From Bombyx mori (Eukaryota; Arthropoda; Insecta; Lepidoptera; Bombycidae), in NCBI RefSeq assembly GCF_030269925.1, contig NC_085128.1, positions 17,424,501 to 17,488,500 on the forward strand: DNA of 64,000 nt. The letters run 5' to 3'. The notes under the pieces are model-generated. The model was not told the origin of the DNA. It was given only the letters and a program-made list of their open reading frames with translations, and did not search any database. Shown in pieces: positions 53,322-64,000 of this stretch. Each line of letters starts with the position of its first letter. Positions within the stretch are counted from its first letter, which is position 1. The position numbers and the translations under genes are program-made.

Positions 53322-56152
53322 ATGGCGTATATAAGTAGAATAAAGCCCCTATCCGTAACGATAGGATTTTTTAACGCTTACGGTCTCGCAAATCAGCGTG
53401 ATCAGGTTTCTGACTTTTTGCGTGATCATCAAATTGATATCTTTTTAGTGCAGGAGACCCTACTTAAGCCCGCGCGCCGTGACCCTAAAATCGCGAACTA
53501 TAACATGGTCAGGAACGACAGGCTCTCTGCTCGTGGTGGTGGTACCGTCATTTACTATAGAAGAGCCCTGCATTGCGTCCCACTCGATCCTCCCGCGCTC
53601 GCTAATATCGAAGCATCAGTGTGCCGAATCTCACTGACGGGACACGCGCCGATCGTTATCGCGTCCGTTTATCTTCCACCGGATAAGATCGTTCTAAGCA
53701 GTGATATCGAGGCGCTGCTCGGCATGGGGAGCTCTGTCATTCTGGCGGGCGACCTAAATTGTAAACACATCAGGTGGAACTCACACACCACAACCCCGAA
53801 TGGCAGGCGGCTTGACGCGTTAGTCGATAATCTCGCCTTCGATATCGTCGCTCCGCTAATCCCGACTCACTACCCGCTAAATATCGCGCATCGCCCGGAT
53901 ATACTCGACATAGCGTTATTAAAAAACGTAACTCTGCGCTTACACTCGATCGAAGTAGTTTCAGAGTTAGATTCAGACCACCGTCCCGTCCTTATGAAGC
54001 TCGGTCGCGCTCCCGATTCCGTTCCCGTCACGAGGACTGTGGTGGATTGGCACACGCTGGGCATCAGCCTGGCTGAATCTGATCCACCATCGCTACCGTT
54101 TAGCCCGGACTCTACCCCGTCTCCTCAGGATACCGCTGAAGCCATAGACATCTTAACGTCACACATCACCTCGACATTAGATAGGGCATCGAAACAAGTT
54201 GTAGCGGAGGACTTCCTTCACCGCTTCAAATTGTCCGACGATATTAGGGGACTCCTTAGAGCTAAGAACGCTTCGATACGCGCCTACGACAGGTATCCTA
54301 CCGCGGAAAATCGTATTCGAATGCGTGCCCTACAACGCGACGTAAAGTCTCGCATCGCCGAAGTCCGAGATGCCAGATGGTCTGATTTCTTAGAAGGACT
54401 CGCGCCCTCCCAAAGGTCTTACTACCGCTTAGCTCGTACTCTCAAATCGGATACGGTAGTAACTATGCCCCCCCTCGTAGGCCCCTCAGGCCGACTCACG
54501 GCGTTCGATGATGACGAAAAAGCAGAGCTGCTGGCCGATACATTGCAAACCCAGTGTACGCCCAGCACTCAATCCGTGGACCCTGTTCATGTAGAATTAG
54601 TAGACAGTGAGGTAGAACGCAGAGCCTCCTTGCCACCCTCTGATGCGTTATCACCCGTCACCCCGATGGAAGTTAAAGACTTGATCAAAGACCTACGTCC
54701 TCGCAAGGCTCCCGGTTCCGACGGTATATCCAATCGCGTTATTAAACTTCTACCCGTCCAACTCATCGTGATGTTGGCATCTATTTTCAATGCCGCTATG
54801 GCGAACTGTATCTTTCCCGCGGTGTGGAAAGAAGCGGACGTTATCGGCATACATAAACCCGGTAAACCAAAAAATCATCCGACGAGCTACCGCCCGATCA
54901 GCCTCCTCATGTCTCTAGGCAAACTGTATGAGCGTCTGCTCTACAAACGCCTCAGAGACTTCGTCTCATCCAAGGGCATTCTCATCGATGAACAATTCGG
55001 ATTCCGTACAAATCACTCATGCGTTCAACAGGTGCACCGCCTCACGGAGCACATTCTTATGGGGCTTAATCGACCAAAACCGTTATACACGGGAGCTCTC
55101 TTCTTCGACGTCGCAAAAGCGTTCGACAAAGTCTGGCACAACGGTTTGATTTTCAAACTATTCAACATGGGTGTGCCGGATAGTCTCGTGCTCATCATAC
55201 GGGACTTCTTGTCGAACCGCTCTTTTCGATATCGAGTCGAGGGAACCCGCTCCTCCCCACGACCTCTTACAGCTGGAGTCCCGCAAGGCTCTGTCCTCTC
55301 ACCCCTCCTATTTAGCTTATTCGTTAACGATATTCCCCGGTCGCCGCCGACCCATTTAGCTTTATTCGCCGACGACACGACTGTTTACTATTCCAGTAGA
55401 AACAAGTCCCTAATCGCGAAGAAGCTTCAGAGCGCAGCCCTAGCCCTAGGACAGTGGTTCCGAAAATGGCGCATAGACATCAACCCAGCGAAAAGTACTG
55501 CGGTGCTATTTCAGAGGGGAAGCTCCACACGGATTTCCTCCCGTATTAGGAGGAGGAATCTCACACCCCCGATTACTCTCTTTAGTCAATCCATACCCTG
55601 GGCCAGGAAGGTCAAGTACCTGGGCGTTACCCTGGATGCATCGATGACATTCCGCCCGCATATAAAATCAGTCCGTGACCGTGCCGCGTTTATTCTCGGT
55701 AGACTCTACCCCATCATTTGTAAGCGGAGTAAAATGTCCCTTCGGAACAAGGTGACACTTTACAAAACTTGCATAAGGCCCGTCATGACTTACGCGAGTG
55801 TGGTGTTCCCCGCTTTTGCAGGTTAGCCGTCGGAGCTCCGTGGTTCGTGAGGAACGTTGACCTACACGACGACCTGGGCCTCGAATCTATACAGAAATAC
55901 ATGAAGTCAGCGTCGGAACGGTACTTCGATAAGGCTATGCGTCATGATAATCGCCTTATCGTAGCCGCCGCTGACTACTCCCCGAATCCTGATCATGCAG
56001 GAGCCAGTCACCGTCGACGCCCTAGACACGTCCTTACGGATCCATCAGATCCAATAACCTTCGCACTAGACGCCTTCAGCTCTGGGAGCAGGCTTAGGGA
56101 CCTCGGTAACCGTACTCGTCGAACTCGACAAAGAGTTCGCCGTGCAACCTAA
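53322..56152 (+). pseudogene. LINE ORF2 endonuclease/reverse transcriptase, broken near its end
   Basis: The ATG at 53322 opens an 834-codon frame. The apurinic-type endonuclease (about residues 10-230) shows VQETLL, GDLNCKHIRWNS and SDHRPV. The reverse transcriptase follows, with RPRKAPGSDGISN, YRPISLLMSLGKLYERL, FFDVAKAFDKVWH, GVPQGSVLSPLLF and the catalytic FADDTTVYY (about 55360). At about 55810 the frame jumps: TYASVVF runs straight into a stop in frame 1, while frame 2 (to 56152) continues RFCRLAVGAPWFVRNVDLHD. Family members usually have a dozen or so residues between these blocks, so a short frame-changing deletion has removed them. Otherwise no stops occur, so the copy is young but probably inactive. 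Confidence 0.88.
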
Positions 56153-56454
56153 CCCATGAATCAGCTCGCTGAGTTTCTCGCCGGATCTTCTCAGCGGGTC
56201 GCGATTCCGATCCGGTAGTAGATTCATTCGCGAAGCAGCTACTCTTGAGTTGTTAGGTCTCCTTCGGAGGCGCTCGGGTAGCTGTTAGCAAATCCCACCC
56301 CTCCTGGCTGAGCCTTTGCTCGCCCACCTGTCCTGGTGAAACTGGAAAGGCCTCCGGGCCACCAGTAATCCTTCAATCATAAAAAAATAAAAAAAAAAAA
56401 AAAAAAAACCTGTGTCTGTGCCTGGCTTACAGAACACACCGCTGTACCATGTAA

Positions 56455-56600
56455 ATTTTTTTATTGCCTTTGTAGGCAGACGAGCATACGGCCCACTTGA
56501 TGGTAAGTGGTTACCTTCACTCATGGATGTCAGCAATGCCAGGGGCAGAGCCAAAACGCTGCTTACCATAACTAAGCCGCTGCCTACCATAGCCAAACCG
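56455..56600 (-). mobile_element. CR1-type LINE 3' tail
   Basis: The plus strand reads ttttattgcctttgtaggca and catacggcccacttgatggt, the complement of the shared 3' terminus, followed by ggcttagttatggtaagcag-type duplications on the complement. It lies just beyond the right target duplication of the jockey-type LINE. Confidence 0.7.
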
Positions 56601-57044
56601 CTCACACTCATAAGCTAAGCCGTGCGAGAGAGAGATGGGCAGACTTTTCATGATGCGCATACAGTACGACGTCACGCCGCGCGCTTATTCACAAACACTA
56701 CACAAGCGCAACGTGTGACTGTTTGAACGCGAGCTACATGAAAGGCGAAGTAAGGGGAGGTAGGTTTTATTTTCGTTACGGAATTTCTTGATTCGATCGC
56801 AGCGCTCAAAGCCCGCGATAAAAGCTATGCAATAGCTTAAAAATACAGTCTATTTTTGTAAGTTCCTTTTGGCGAAATTTTGTTTTTATTCATAATAAAC
56901 ACAACTTTTTAGTTTTTTTTGTCATTATGTTCTTCAGGGTTTAAGGTCTAAAGACGACGAAAAAAAATTTTTGTATTGAATGAATATTGAATGAGTTTAA
57001 GGCTCACTTACGGTGATGACGGATAAGCCCATAGGACATGACTT

Positions 57045-57350
57045 TTTTTTTCTTGCTTAGATGGTTGGACAAGCGCACAACCCACCTGGTCTTAAGTGGT
57101 TACTGGAGCCCATAGACATCTACAAGGTAAATGCGCCGTCCACCTTGAGATATAAGTTCTAAGGTCTCAGAATAATTACAACAGCTGCCCCGCACTTCAA
57201 ACCGAAACGCATTACTGCTTCACGGCAGATATGGGCGGTGGTGGTACCTACCCGTACGGACTCACATTAAGAGGTCATACCACCAGTAATTACGCAAATT
57301 ATAATTTTGCGGGTTTAATTTTTATTACACGATATTATTCCTTCACCGAA
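57045..57350 (-). repeat. Bm1 SINE, body plus part of the head linker
   Basis: The minus-strand copy extends past the usual ccaccagta boundary into attacgcaaattataatttt and the cacgat...ccttcacc linker. It lacks only the tRNA-like head. Confidence 0.9.
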
Positions 57351-57413
57351 GGCTGCTATCATCTTCAGACATGAGCTCTAACACCCTAAGTCTCAATTTT
57401 ATATTATAAAGGA

Positions 57414-57623
57414 CTAGCGACCCGCCCTCGCTTCGCTTCGGAAACATTAAAACGCACATGAAACCAAAAAAATAAATAAAAAAAAATTTAAAAAAGTAGC
57501 CTATGTTCATTAGGGACAATGTCGGCTTCTAATGGAAAAAGAATTTTTCTAATCGGTCCAGTAGTTTCGGAGCCTATTCGAAACAAACAAACAAATCTTT
57601 CCTCTTTATAATATTAGTATAGA
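57414..57623 (-). mobile_element. Helitron, family 2 variant
   Basis: On the minus strand it goes from TCTATACTAATATTATAAAG to GGGCGGGTCGCTAG, inserted between A and T. It shares the 3' end (GAAGCGAAGCGAGGGCGGGT) with the copies at 18866 and 60781 but has a different 5' half. Confidence 0.7.
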
Positions 57624-57629
57624 TTCCTC

Positions 57630-58080
57630 ATTCGGTTCACATGAAATAAGATATTTTTCGTAACTAAGTATTTTAACGCACATAGCTTGCGAAGCGTTGC
57701 ATTGCACTGGAACAAAGCATTAACTTGGTTATCGCAGCCATTTCACTGTCTACATCTGATTGCTTGATGAGCCGAAATCGATTGGCGATGCTCGGTGTTT
57801 TCCCAGCTACATTTTTTCCCCTCGTCGACTACAGCTTTTAAAGATATATTATTCACGATTAATGTAATGCAAGTCCGAATATCGAAATCGATATCAAAAT
57901 TTCGAATCTTTCGTATGATCGAATTTCAAATCTTTTTTAACTAGTGAAATCTTCCAATGAGAATTGGTAGTACTCCCACTCAGTCATTAGTACTACCCAT
58001 TGACAATGAAAATTTCGGGAGAGAAATGCTAACCATAAATTGAGGTCCTCTGAACTTAATCCTCCGACACATTCACATTC
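57630..58080. other. Intergenic DNA, nothing recognised
   Basis: Contains several cgaatttc/cgatatcg-type short repeats around 57880-57930. No coding signal. Confidence 0.4.
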
Positions 58081-58084
58081 TCAA

Positions 58085-58497
58085 GGCGTGCTCTCCTTCC
58101 GCTTCAAACAGGCCCTCTCGAGGCATGGCTGCTGCGGGAGGCACTGTTACCTCCTAGGTCTGCGGTAGAGAACCACATCCAGGTTGCCCCTAGCCTGGGA
58201 ACTGATGACGATAAGCATGCGCTCGAGGCGTACCCACGTTGGGAAAACTAGCGGCGAGATCTCATCGCGGTGCTGAGGTGGAACCTCTCCTTGCGGGCTG
58301 TCGTCGCTCGCATGGTAAAGGACCACAATTCGTGGGAGACTATTGGAGGCTATGTTTTACGACCTGGTTATGGTGCTCCGTGAGGCTGAGGAGCTCTCTT
58401 CGGCTCTTCGGGTGGGCAGCGCAGGCGCGAAGCTCCCGTTCAGCTCCCGTAAGGATCGTCGGATTACCGACTACGTAGTCAGATTACAGCGTTAGAA
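58085..58497 (+). pseudogene. R1/TRAS-type LINE ORF2 C-terminus, decayed
   Basis: Across shifted frames the text reads HGCCGRHCYLLGL, then HALEAYPRWEN, a stop, RRDLIAVLRWNLSLRAVVAR and MVKDHNSWE. This is the C-terminal region of R1-clade elements after the CCHC motif. At least one in-frame stop (about 58249) and frame shifts make it non-functional. The GC-rich composition contrasts with the surroundings. An A run follows at 58495-58503. R1-clade elements include site-specific families, but no rDNA or telomeric target is visible here. Confidence 0.65.
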
Positions 58498-58504
58498 AAA
58501 AAAG

Positions 58505-59330
58505 GTGATCTACATTCAATGAATCACAAACGCGACTCATTTCCATTAAGCAACACGCAATTCTCAATTGAAGTTCTAGTATAGCATATGAAATATATCG
58601 TATATTTGTATAATGTATTCTGTAAAATAATGACTTGGTGATTATAGTATGACGTCAGCGTTTCATGCTCAAAATTACTAGTACATTTAACATGTTAATA
58701 GTTTTGCTTTGACCTTGTAGAGTTCTTCGACTGGACCGGAGGGGACTTGCCTGTTTTTATTCGAAATTATCAATCAGATCTAGTATTTAGCCTTGGGTCA
58801 GCGCATGGCCGAAAGAAGACGGCAGAAATAGGGACCTACCTCTGGGGAATCAAGACAACCCAAAGCACCAGTTTTACACATAAGGAACAGTGAGATATTT
58901 TTGTTGTCACCGAAAACAAGCTATGGTATGCGATGGTAGGCGTATGGCTCAACACAACTTAGTAAGTTTAGTCAAAAAGCTCCTCGTCCAACATTATGTG
59001 TGTAAATACTTGAAGCTACGGCAATTAAAAGTAGACTTTTGGTACTAAGTTAAAAATGTGTCTGGTAAATTATTAAATTAGTTTGATACTGCATTTGATT
59101 TTTTTAGTTTGAAAAATGATATCTCAATTGTATTGTATAACAATCTTGGCGAATTATATGTATTATATGACCTTGTAAGGTCTTTTGGCATGTACTCGCC
59201 GAGAGAATCCTATAAAGTTCTTATCCTATCCTATCAAGCCTACAGCGTTCTCGGTCACTGTCCTTCTACTTTCTAGTTTAATTGCTCGATTTTGATTTCC
59301 CGTGCATTCATAGTATCTCGTGGTATTTGC
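58505..59330. other. Intergenic DNA, nothing recognised
   Basis: No supported gene or repeat. Confidence 0.4.
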
Positions 59331-59517
59331 ACTTTTTGCAATTTACGCTCACTACGCTGTGATTATTGAGCCTGTATAATTGTTCCATTACGTTCTAAGT
59401 CTACCTAGAAGACATCGTAACAAGAAATTCATTCATTTCTTTCGAAGCTTAACCCTCAATTCACATTCCTATACTGATTCGGCCTTAAATGCCAACAGGC
59501 GGCCTGCTATTTGTTTT

Positions 59518-59971
59518 ATTTTTATTTTTTTATTGTTTAGTTGGGTGGACGAGCTCACAGCCCACCTGGTATTAAGTGGTTATTGGAGCCCATAGACATA
59601 TATAACTTAAATGCGCCACCCACCTGTATAACCTGATATAATTTGTAAGGTCTCAGTAGAGTTACAACAGCTGCCCTACCCTTCAAACCGAAACGTATCA
59701 CTGCTTCACGGCAGAAATAGGCAGGGTGGTGGTACCTACCCGTGCGGACTCACAAGAGGTCCTACCACCGGTAATTATTACGCAAATTATAATTTTGCGG
59801 GTTTGATTTTTATTACACGATGTTATTCCTTCACCGTGGAAGTCAATCGTGAACACTTGTTGAGTACGTATTTCATTAGAAAAATTGGTACCCGCCTGCG
59901 GGATTCGAACACCGGTGCATCGCTCGATACTAATGCACCGGACGTCTTATCCTTTAGGCCACGACGACTTC
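59518..59971 (-). repeat. Complete Bm1 SINE
   Basis: Full-length minus-strand copy with poly-A tail (T run at 59518-59536), body, linker and the tRNA-like head. The head has its B box (gggattcgaacacc complement) and A box (ccttta ggccacgacga complement). It is the best complete copy in the window and appears competent for Pol III promoter recognition by sequence. Confidence 0.92.
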
Positions 59972-60109
59972 AATTATGTATTTGCACTTTTTGCGGTGTT
60001 CGCTCACTACGCTATTATTATTGAGCTTGTATAATTGTTCGATCATGTTCTAAGTCTACCTAGAAGGCACCGTAACAGGACATTCATTCGATTCGATATT
60101 CCTATAATG

Positions 60110-60298
60110 TTTTTTTTTTATGATTGAAAGATTACTCGTGACCCTGAGGCCTTTCCAGTTTCACCATTACAGGTGGGCGAGCAAGGGCTCAGCCAAGAGG
60201 GGTGGGACTTGCTAACAGCTGCTCGAGCGCCTCCGAAGGAGACCTACTTAACAACTCAAGAGCCGCTGCTTCGCGAATGATTCTACTACCGGATCGGA
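60110..60298 (-). mobile_element. Jockey-type LINE 3' end with 12-bp target duplication
   Basis: Bounded by attcctataatg at 60098-60109 and 60299-60310. The insert starts with a T run and reads ggcctttccagtttcaccat to ccgctgcttcgcgaatgatt. This is a clean, severely 5'-truncated retrotransposition event. Confidence 0.85.
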
Positions 60299-60639
60299 AT
60301 TCCTATAATGTATCAGCTTTAAATGCCAACTGACGGTCTTTTGAATTAATCTACAACTTGAATGATACACGATGTGCCAATACTATACACCCTAGTCTAC
60401 TGGAACACACTGAACAAACTTTACAGACGCAAAGCTCACCATGACGGGTTCCTCTTCAGCTTGGTGTTGTTGTAGAGGGCCCTGGGAGCGCTAGCATACG
60501 TGAACGGGCCCTTGCTTCTCTGAGGCCCTTCCACCAGGACCGAGCGAACTGATACGCTCATTTCTTGCGAAGACTAGCCAGTAACACTCCTCGATGAGAG
60601 CCAGGAGCACGCAGCACATCAGACACTTCCGCACCTCGA

Positions 60640-61375
60640 TGAAAAGCAACATTTATTAGCTAGAGCTACAAAGGCTGTTAATGCTGTTATAGCCAGAATT
60701 TGTCGAAACCCCATTAGGAAGCAAAAGATCTGACGCGCGAAATGAAGATTCCCGCTAGGACTCTGTCGCATATTATAAAACTAGCGACCCGCCCTCGCTT
60801 CGCTTCAGAAACCGTCATTTATTATTGATTTTTCCACTATTTAATGGATGTTATTATACATATTAACCTTCCTCTTCAATTACTCTATCTATTAAAAAAA
60901 ACCACATCAAAATCCGTTGCGTAGTTTTAAAGATTTAAGCATACATAGGGACAGATATAGGGACAGAAAAAGCGACTTTGTTTTATACTATGTAGTGACA
61001 AGACCTGAAGCTCGGTGGTTATCGTCGATATACAGGACATGCTCTAAACCAATCTTAACAATTAAAGAGAGTGGATCGATCAAAACGCGATAAACGCGAA
61101 AGGCACAGAAATATCCTCTTTACCGATTAAAAAATTTTTACGATTGAAGAACTCTACAATAAGCAAATTGATAAAGTGTATGCTCACACAGTTCTAAAAA
61201 AGCTGATCAAGTCGTCGGAAAGATACAACGTGGTCGTCATCTTGCGTCAGTGATGGTTTGGTGGGGCGTGTCTTTTCAAGGAGTCATAAAACTACATTTT
61301 TGTGGAGTGAAAACTTCAGCCAAAAAGTATCAAGATACAGTCTTGGATCATGTTGTGAAACCTCTCAGCTAATGG
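60640..61375 (+). pseudogene. Mariner/maT-type transposase remnant split by a Helitron
   Basis: Before the insertion the text gives ARATKAVNAVIARICRNPIR, KQKI and TLSHII. After it, at about 61000-61375, come YTGHALN, NILFTD-stop-KIFTIEELYNKQ, VMVWWGVSFQGV and KKYQDTVLDHVVKPLS. This is the DNA-binding to catalytic order of a transposase that contains the FTDEKIFT block, as in the mori/maT groups. A stop replaces the residue after the first catalytic Asp and frames shift several times, so it is long dead. The Helitron (60781-60998) lies exactly inside it. Confidence 0.7.
60781..60998 (-). mobile_element. Helitron, family 2, inside a mariner-type remnant
   Basis: On the minus strand it runs from TCACTACATAGTATAAAACA to GGGCGGGTCGCTAG. 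It is near-identical to the copy in Prdm13 intron 1. The CTAG end is intact. Confidence 0.75.
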
Positions 61376-61379
61376 TATA

Positions 61380-61840
61380 AAATTAAGTGTTTGGTTCACT
61401 TTGGTCACACACCTTCAGGAAGGCAATCGGGCTCTTAAATCATTAATAATCAGACGATTATTAATTTTGTATTATTCATTGAAACATCTCACAAGATAAT
61501 CGCGAGTCCAACCGGGGGGCGGTACTCTGCCCCGAACCAAATACAAAAAAGGCCTCGATAAATTAACATCTTACCTTTTTAATTAAGTGATTTCTATATT
61601 TCTGCTAAATAAACTAGTGCGGTGTCTTCAGTTGTTGTCTGTCGTGGACATTACGTGTGTGACACTGTGTGACCGGCTTCGCTTTGGTTGGATTTGTTGT
61701 GAGAGCACGTTCACAAATCGATTCGGCTGACATTTGATGTCAAATTATTGTAAAGCTATTATTATTGCCTGTGGCATTAGCTAGTAATGAGTTTTGTGGG
61801 AGGAGGATTTAAGTTGAAATGTTTTTTGTGAAATGTTATC
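61380..61840. other. Intergenic DNA, nothing recognised
   Basis: No gene seen. Possibly contains more of the decayed transposon at its left end. Confidence 0.4.
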
Positions 61841-61847
61841 GAAGCCA

Positions 61848-62024
61848 TAGACATCTACAACGTAATAGCCGCCACCGACCTTGAGATATGAGTTCTAAGA
61901 TCTCCGTTTTTACAGTACAACGGCTGCCCCACCCTTCAAACCGAAACGCATTACTGCTTCACGGCAGAAATAGGCAGGATGGTGGTACCTACCCGTGCGG
62001 ACTCACAAGACGACTTACCACCAA
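61848..62024 (-). repeat. Bm1 SINE body fragment
   Basis: Minus-strand copy lacking both the 3' tail and the tRNA head, from gaagccatagacatctacaa to cgacttaccacca. Confidence 0.85.
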
Positions 62025-62304
62025 AACTTAGTTTCTTATAATATAGTTTAAGTTCTTATAATATAGTTCCTAATAATCATAGATTCTTTTAAGTTTATTT
62101 TTGTAACATGAGATCGAAATTTCAATGTATTGTAGTAACGTATAGATTGCCTCCCAGGGGAACTCACACTTATCTGCAACTAGCTTCAGAATCGCATTTG
62201 TGTGGTGATAAGGCCACCACATAAAGTGGCTATAATGCCGCTAACTGGAGTTGGAATTCGAGATCGTCTCCACATCTACCAATAAAATACTACAGAATTA
62301 TTAT

Positions 62305-62500
62305 TTTTTATGAGGGAAGGATTACTAGTGGTCCGGAGGCCTCTCCAGTTTCACCAGGACAGGTGGGCGAGCAAAGGCTCAGCCAGGAGGGGTGGGATTT
62401 TCTAACAGCTGCTCGAGCGCCTCCGAAGGAAACCTAACAACACAAGAGCAGCTACTTCGAATTAATCTACTATCGGGTCAACGGGCTGATGCTTAGGTTA
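62305..62500 (-). mobile_element. Jockey-type LINE 3' end fragment
   Basis: Contains ggaggcctctccagtttcac and gctgctcgagcgcctccgaa and ends gggctgatgcttaggttagg. Confidence 0.7.
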
Positions 62501-62509
62501 GGTAGAATA

Positions 62510-64000
62510 AAATTTGTTTGGCTCTGAAACTATACGGATTTTAGAAATCTAAACGGTCCACGTATGATATCAAAAAGTTATATTTTCCAGTCAAAATCAC
62601 TTACCGTAAATGTCAATGCTTTTGAAACTCTTGTACAACATTATTCACAGAAAAAATCTAAAAGTTTACAAAGTATTCTTTGTTCTAACTTTTCAATCTT
62701 TGAATTATAGAAACACTTTATTTATAAATTCGATCTATAAAAGTTAAACAATAGGTGAAAAAACACTAGAAATTATACGTATTATTAATACTATTATTCA
62801 TTATTACCACTATATTTTTGTTTTAATTAAGAAAGAGATAATAAAGAAATATTTTCACTTTTAGTCTAAGAGCTTCCTGACGGTTTCACAATTTTACTGT
62901 AAAATTCACAGTGCTACACAAGAATTATTATTACAACTGTAGTAGGCAATATTATTAAATACCTATGCTATAAACCTAACTAACATATCTAACAAGCAGG
63001 TCACAGTATTCTTGTAAACATTAAGGAAAAAACAAAAATTGTTGCTATGGCAATTAATAATATCATAATTTGCGCATGGAGATAATTCCCCCATTACCCT
63101 TCAATTAAATGTATTATCTATGATTACACTTTGTGAGAGCTAAGTATAGCTAATGTATTTCGTTTTCTAATTCGGATTTAGATTAGAATTTAATATTAAT
63201 AAGTGCAATAAGAGCTATGACAATCGAGCGTCTATTTCACAAGGAAATTAGAAATCAAACTAGGTAGGTACTTGGATTGGAGACTACTAATGTGGCCTAA
63301 CATTAGATTATCCAGAACAGTATTAACTAGATCGCTGGGTAATTCATTAATTGGAATCTAAGCCTCCGTGATGGAATTATCGATGCTTTCGTCTAATATT
63401 CAATGGTTTTTTGAGGAAAAAATAAGTAAATTCAATAGTATATTTGTAAAATTGTAGACAGTGCCATCTGTGAATCAATTTAAAAACTAACAGGCAGATG
63501 GACCTTAAATTTCAATCGTATAATTTTCGTTGTTCATTTTTTTATGATGATATTCGTTGTTTTCTTTTTGTCGGTACAGAATGAAGCAAATAAAAGACAG
63601 AAGGTATAATGAACGATAATAGCGCTACCAAAATATAATTCATTATAAGGTAATCAAAATTTTTGTAAAGTGCCTATTACCTGGTATTTCACTTTTACAA
63701 CAAAATGTTTTATTATCTCAACAACTTAAGGCAGCGCCATCTGCTTGGTAAATATTGCAGCTTCGTTGTAGTCAGTCTTTATTTTGTTTGACTTTTGTAA
63801 TGGTTAAATAGTTCTTTTAGTAGTCAACAGAGGGCGATCAGTCATTTTGTCAACCAGTTTTGTAGTTGCATTATAGATGTCACTATTTGAAACTTTTCTA
63901 ACGCTATTTTAACGAAATAGTTCAAGAATATTCTGAAAGCGAAAACTTTTAGAATTTTTTTTCCTTTATTCTAGTATAACTTCGCCGTGATAGCCTTGAG
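62510..64000. other. AT-rich intergenic DNA
   Basis: No gene or classified repeat. Short phrases around gccatctg recur (about 63461, 63495, 63734), but I cannot assign them to an element. Confidence 0.45.

Larger units (their letters stand above)
52718..56407 (+). mobile_element. Nearly complete jockey-clade LINE with 12-bp target-site duplication
   Basis: Flanked by acctgtgtctgt at 52706-52717 and again at 56408-56419 after a long poly-A. It is 5'-truncated inside ORF1 and then carries ORF2 and a 3' UTR of about 240 bases. The 3' UTR module (gctgagtttctcgccggatc ... ctggtgaaactggaaaggcc) also occurs as the fragments listed elsewhere. It resembles the Bombyx BMC1-type elements. The exact family name needs a library search. 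Confidence 0.88.
59330..60345. repeat. Direct duplication of a host segment, each copy split by a retroelement
   Basis: Copy A (59330-59515) and copy B (59980-60097 plus 60311-60345) share gtatttgcactttttgc, cgctcactacgct, attgttc...gttctaagtctacctagaag and ttaaatgccaac. A Bm1 separates A from B, and a LINE 3' fragment interrupts B. Confidence 0.7.

Noticed and set aside
59890..59970. tRNA gene on the minus strand
   Set aside because: As above: tRNA-like head of a full Bm1 with poly-A tail.
1..64000. CRISPR array, operon or phage-type system
   Set aside because: No regularly spaced repeats with unique spacers, no prokaryotic gene clusters or ribosome-binding sites. Split genes and SINEs show that this is animal nuclear DNA.

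Overview
The window is eukaryotic, intron-bearing, AT-rich DNA from a moth, almost certainly the silkworm Bombyx mori or a very close relative. The main reason is about twenty copies of a tRNA-headed SINE that I recognise as Bm1. Lepidopteran-type non-LTR retrotransposons, mariner elements and Helitrons are scattered between and inside the genes.

Five host genes can be reconstructed from splice-consistent open frames: (1) an intronless D-erythronate dehydrogenase-like SDR gene, 2726-3694 (+), bacterial in character and probably horizontally acquired; (2) a two-exon RNA polymerase I subunit of the RPA34/POLR1G family, 5906-8363 (-); (3) ribosomal protein S4 in six exons, 11378-16488 (+), giving the expected 263 residues; (4) a Prdm13-type PR/zinc-finger regulator in three coding exons, 17741-20469 (-); (5) radial spoke protein 3 (RSPH3) in eight coding exons, 32819-45593 (-). 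All exon phases join without a break. A sixth, weaker call is a single + strand exon at 59-202 resembling the N-terminal region of glycogen debranching enzyme.

Layout: 0-8.4 kb holds the possible debranching-enzyme exon, retroelement scraps, the SDR gene, one complete Bm1 and the Pol I subunit. 8.9-10.5 kb is a DNA transposon with matching ends that encodes a psq-type helix-turn-helix. 11.4-16.5 kb is RpS4, whose introns contain a short inverted-repeat MITE, a 1 kb long-TIR element, a Helitron and a Bm1. 17.3-20.5 kb is Prdm13, with a striking perfect 27-bp stem just past its stop codon and two copies of one MITE on either side. 21-32 kb is gene-poor and carries Bm1 and LINE 3' fragments. 32.8-45.6 kb is RSPH3, whose introns hold a mariner, a Helitron, a LINE and several Bm1s. 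45.6-64 kb has no host gene I can recognise. It contains a tandem-repeat DNA element, a large inverted duplication, a nearly complete jockey-type LINE with target-site duplications, an R1-type LINE remnant, a mariner-type pseudogene split by a Helitron, and a duplicated host segment.

The genes are functionally unrelated (ribosome, Pol I, neural transcription factor, axoneme, metabolic enzyme), so this is an ordinary animal gene neighbourhood and not an operon or pathway cluster. The least ordinary items are the bacterial-type dehydrogenase, the psq-domain terminal-inverted-repeat element, the Prdm13 3' hairpin and several nested or duplicated repeat structures. Functional calls rest on my memory of protein families. 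No alignment or database search was run.
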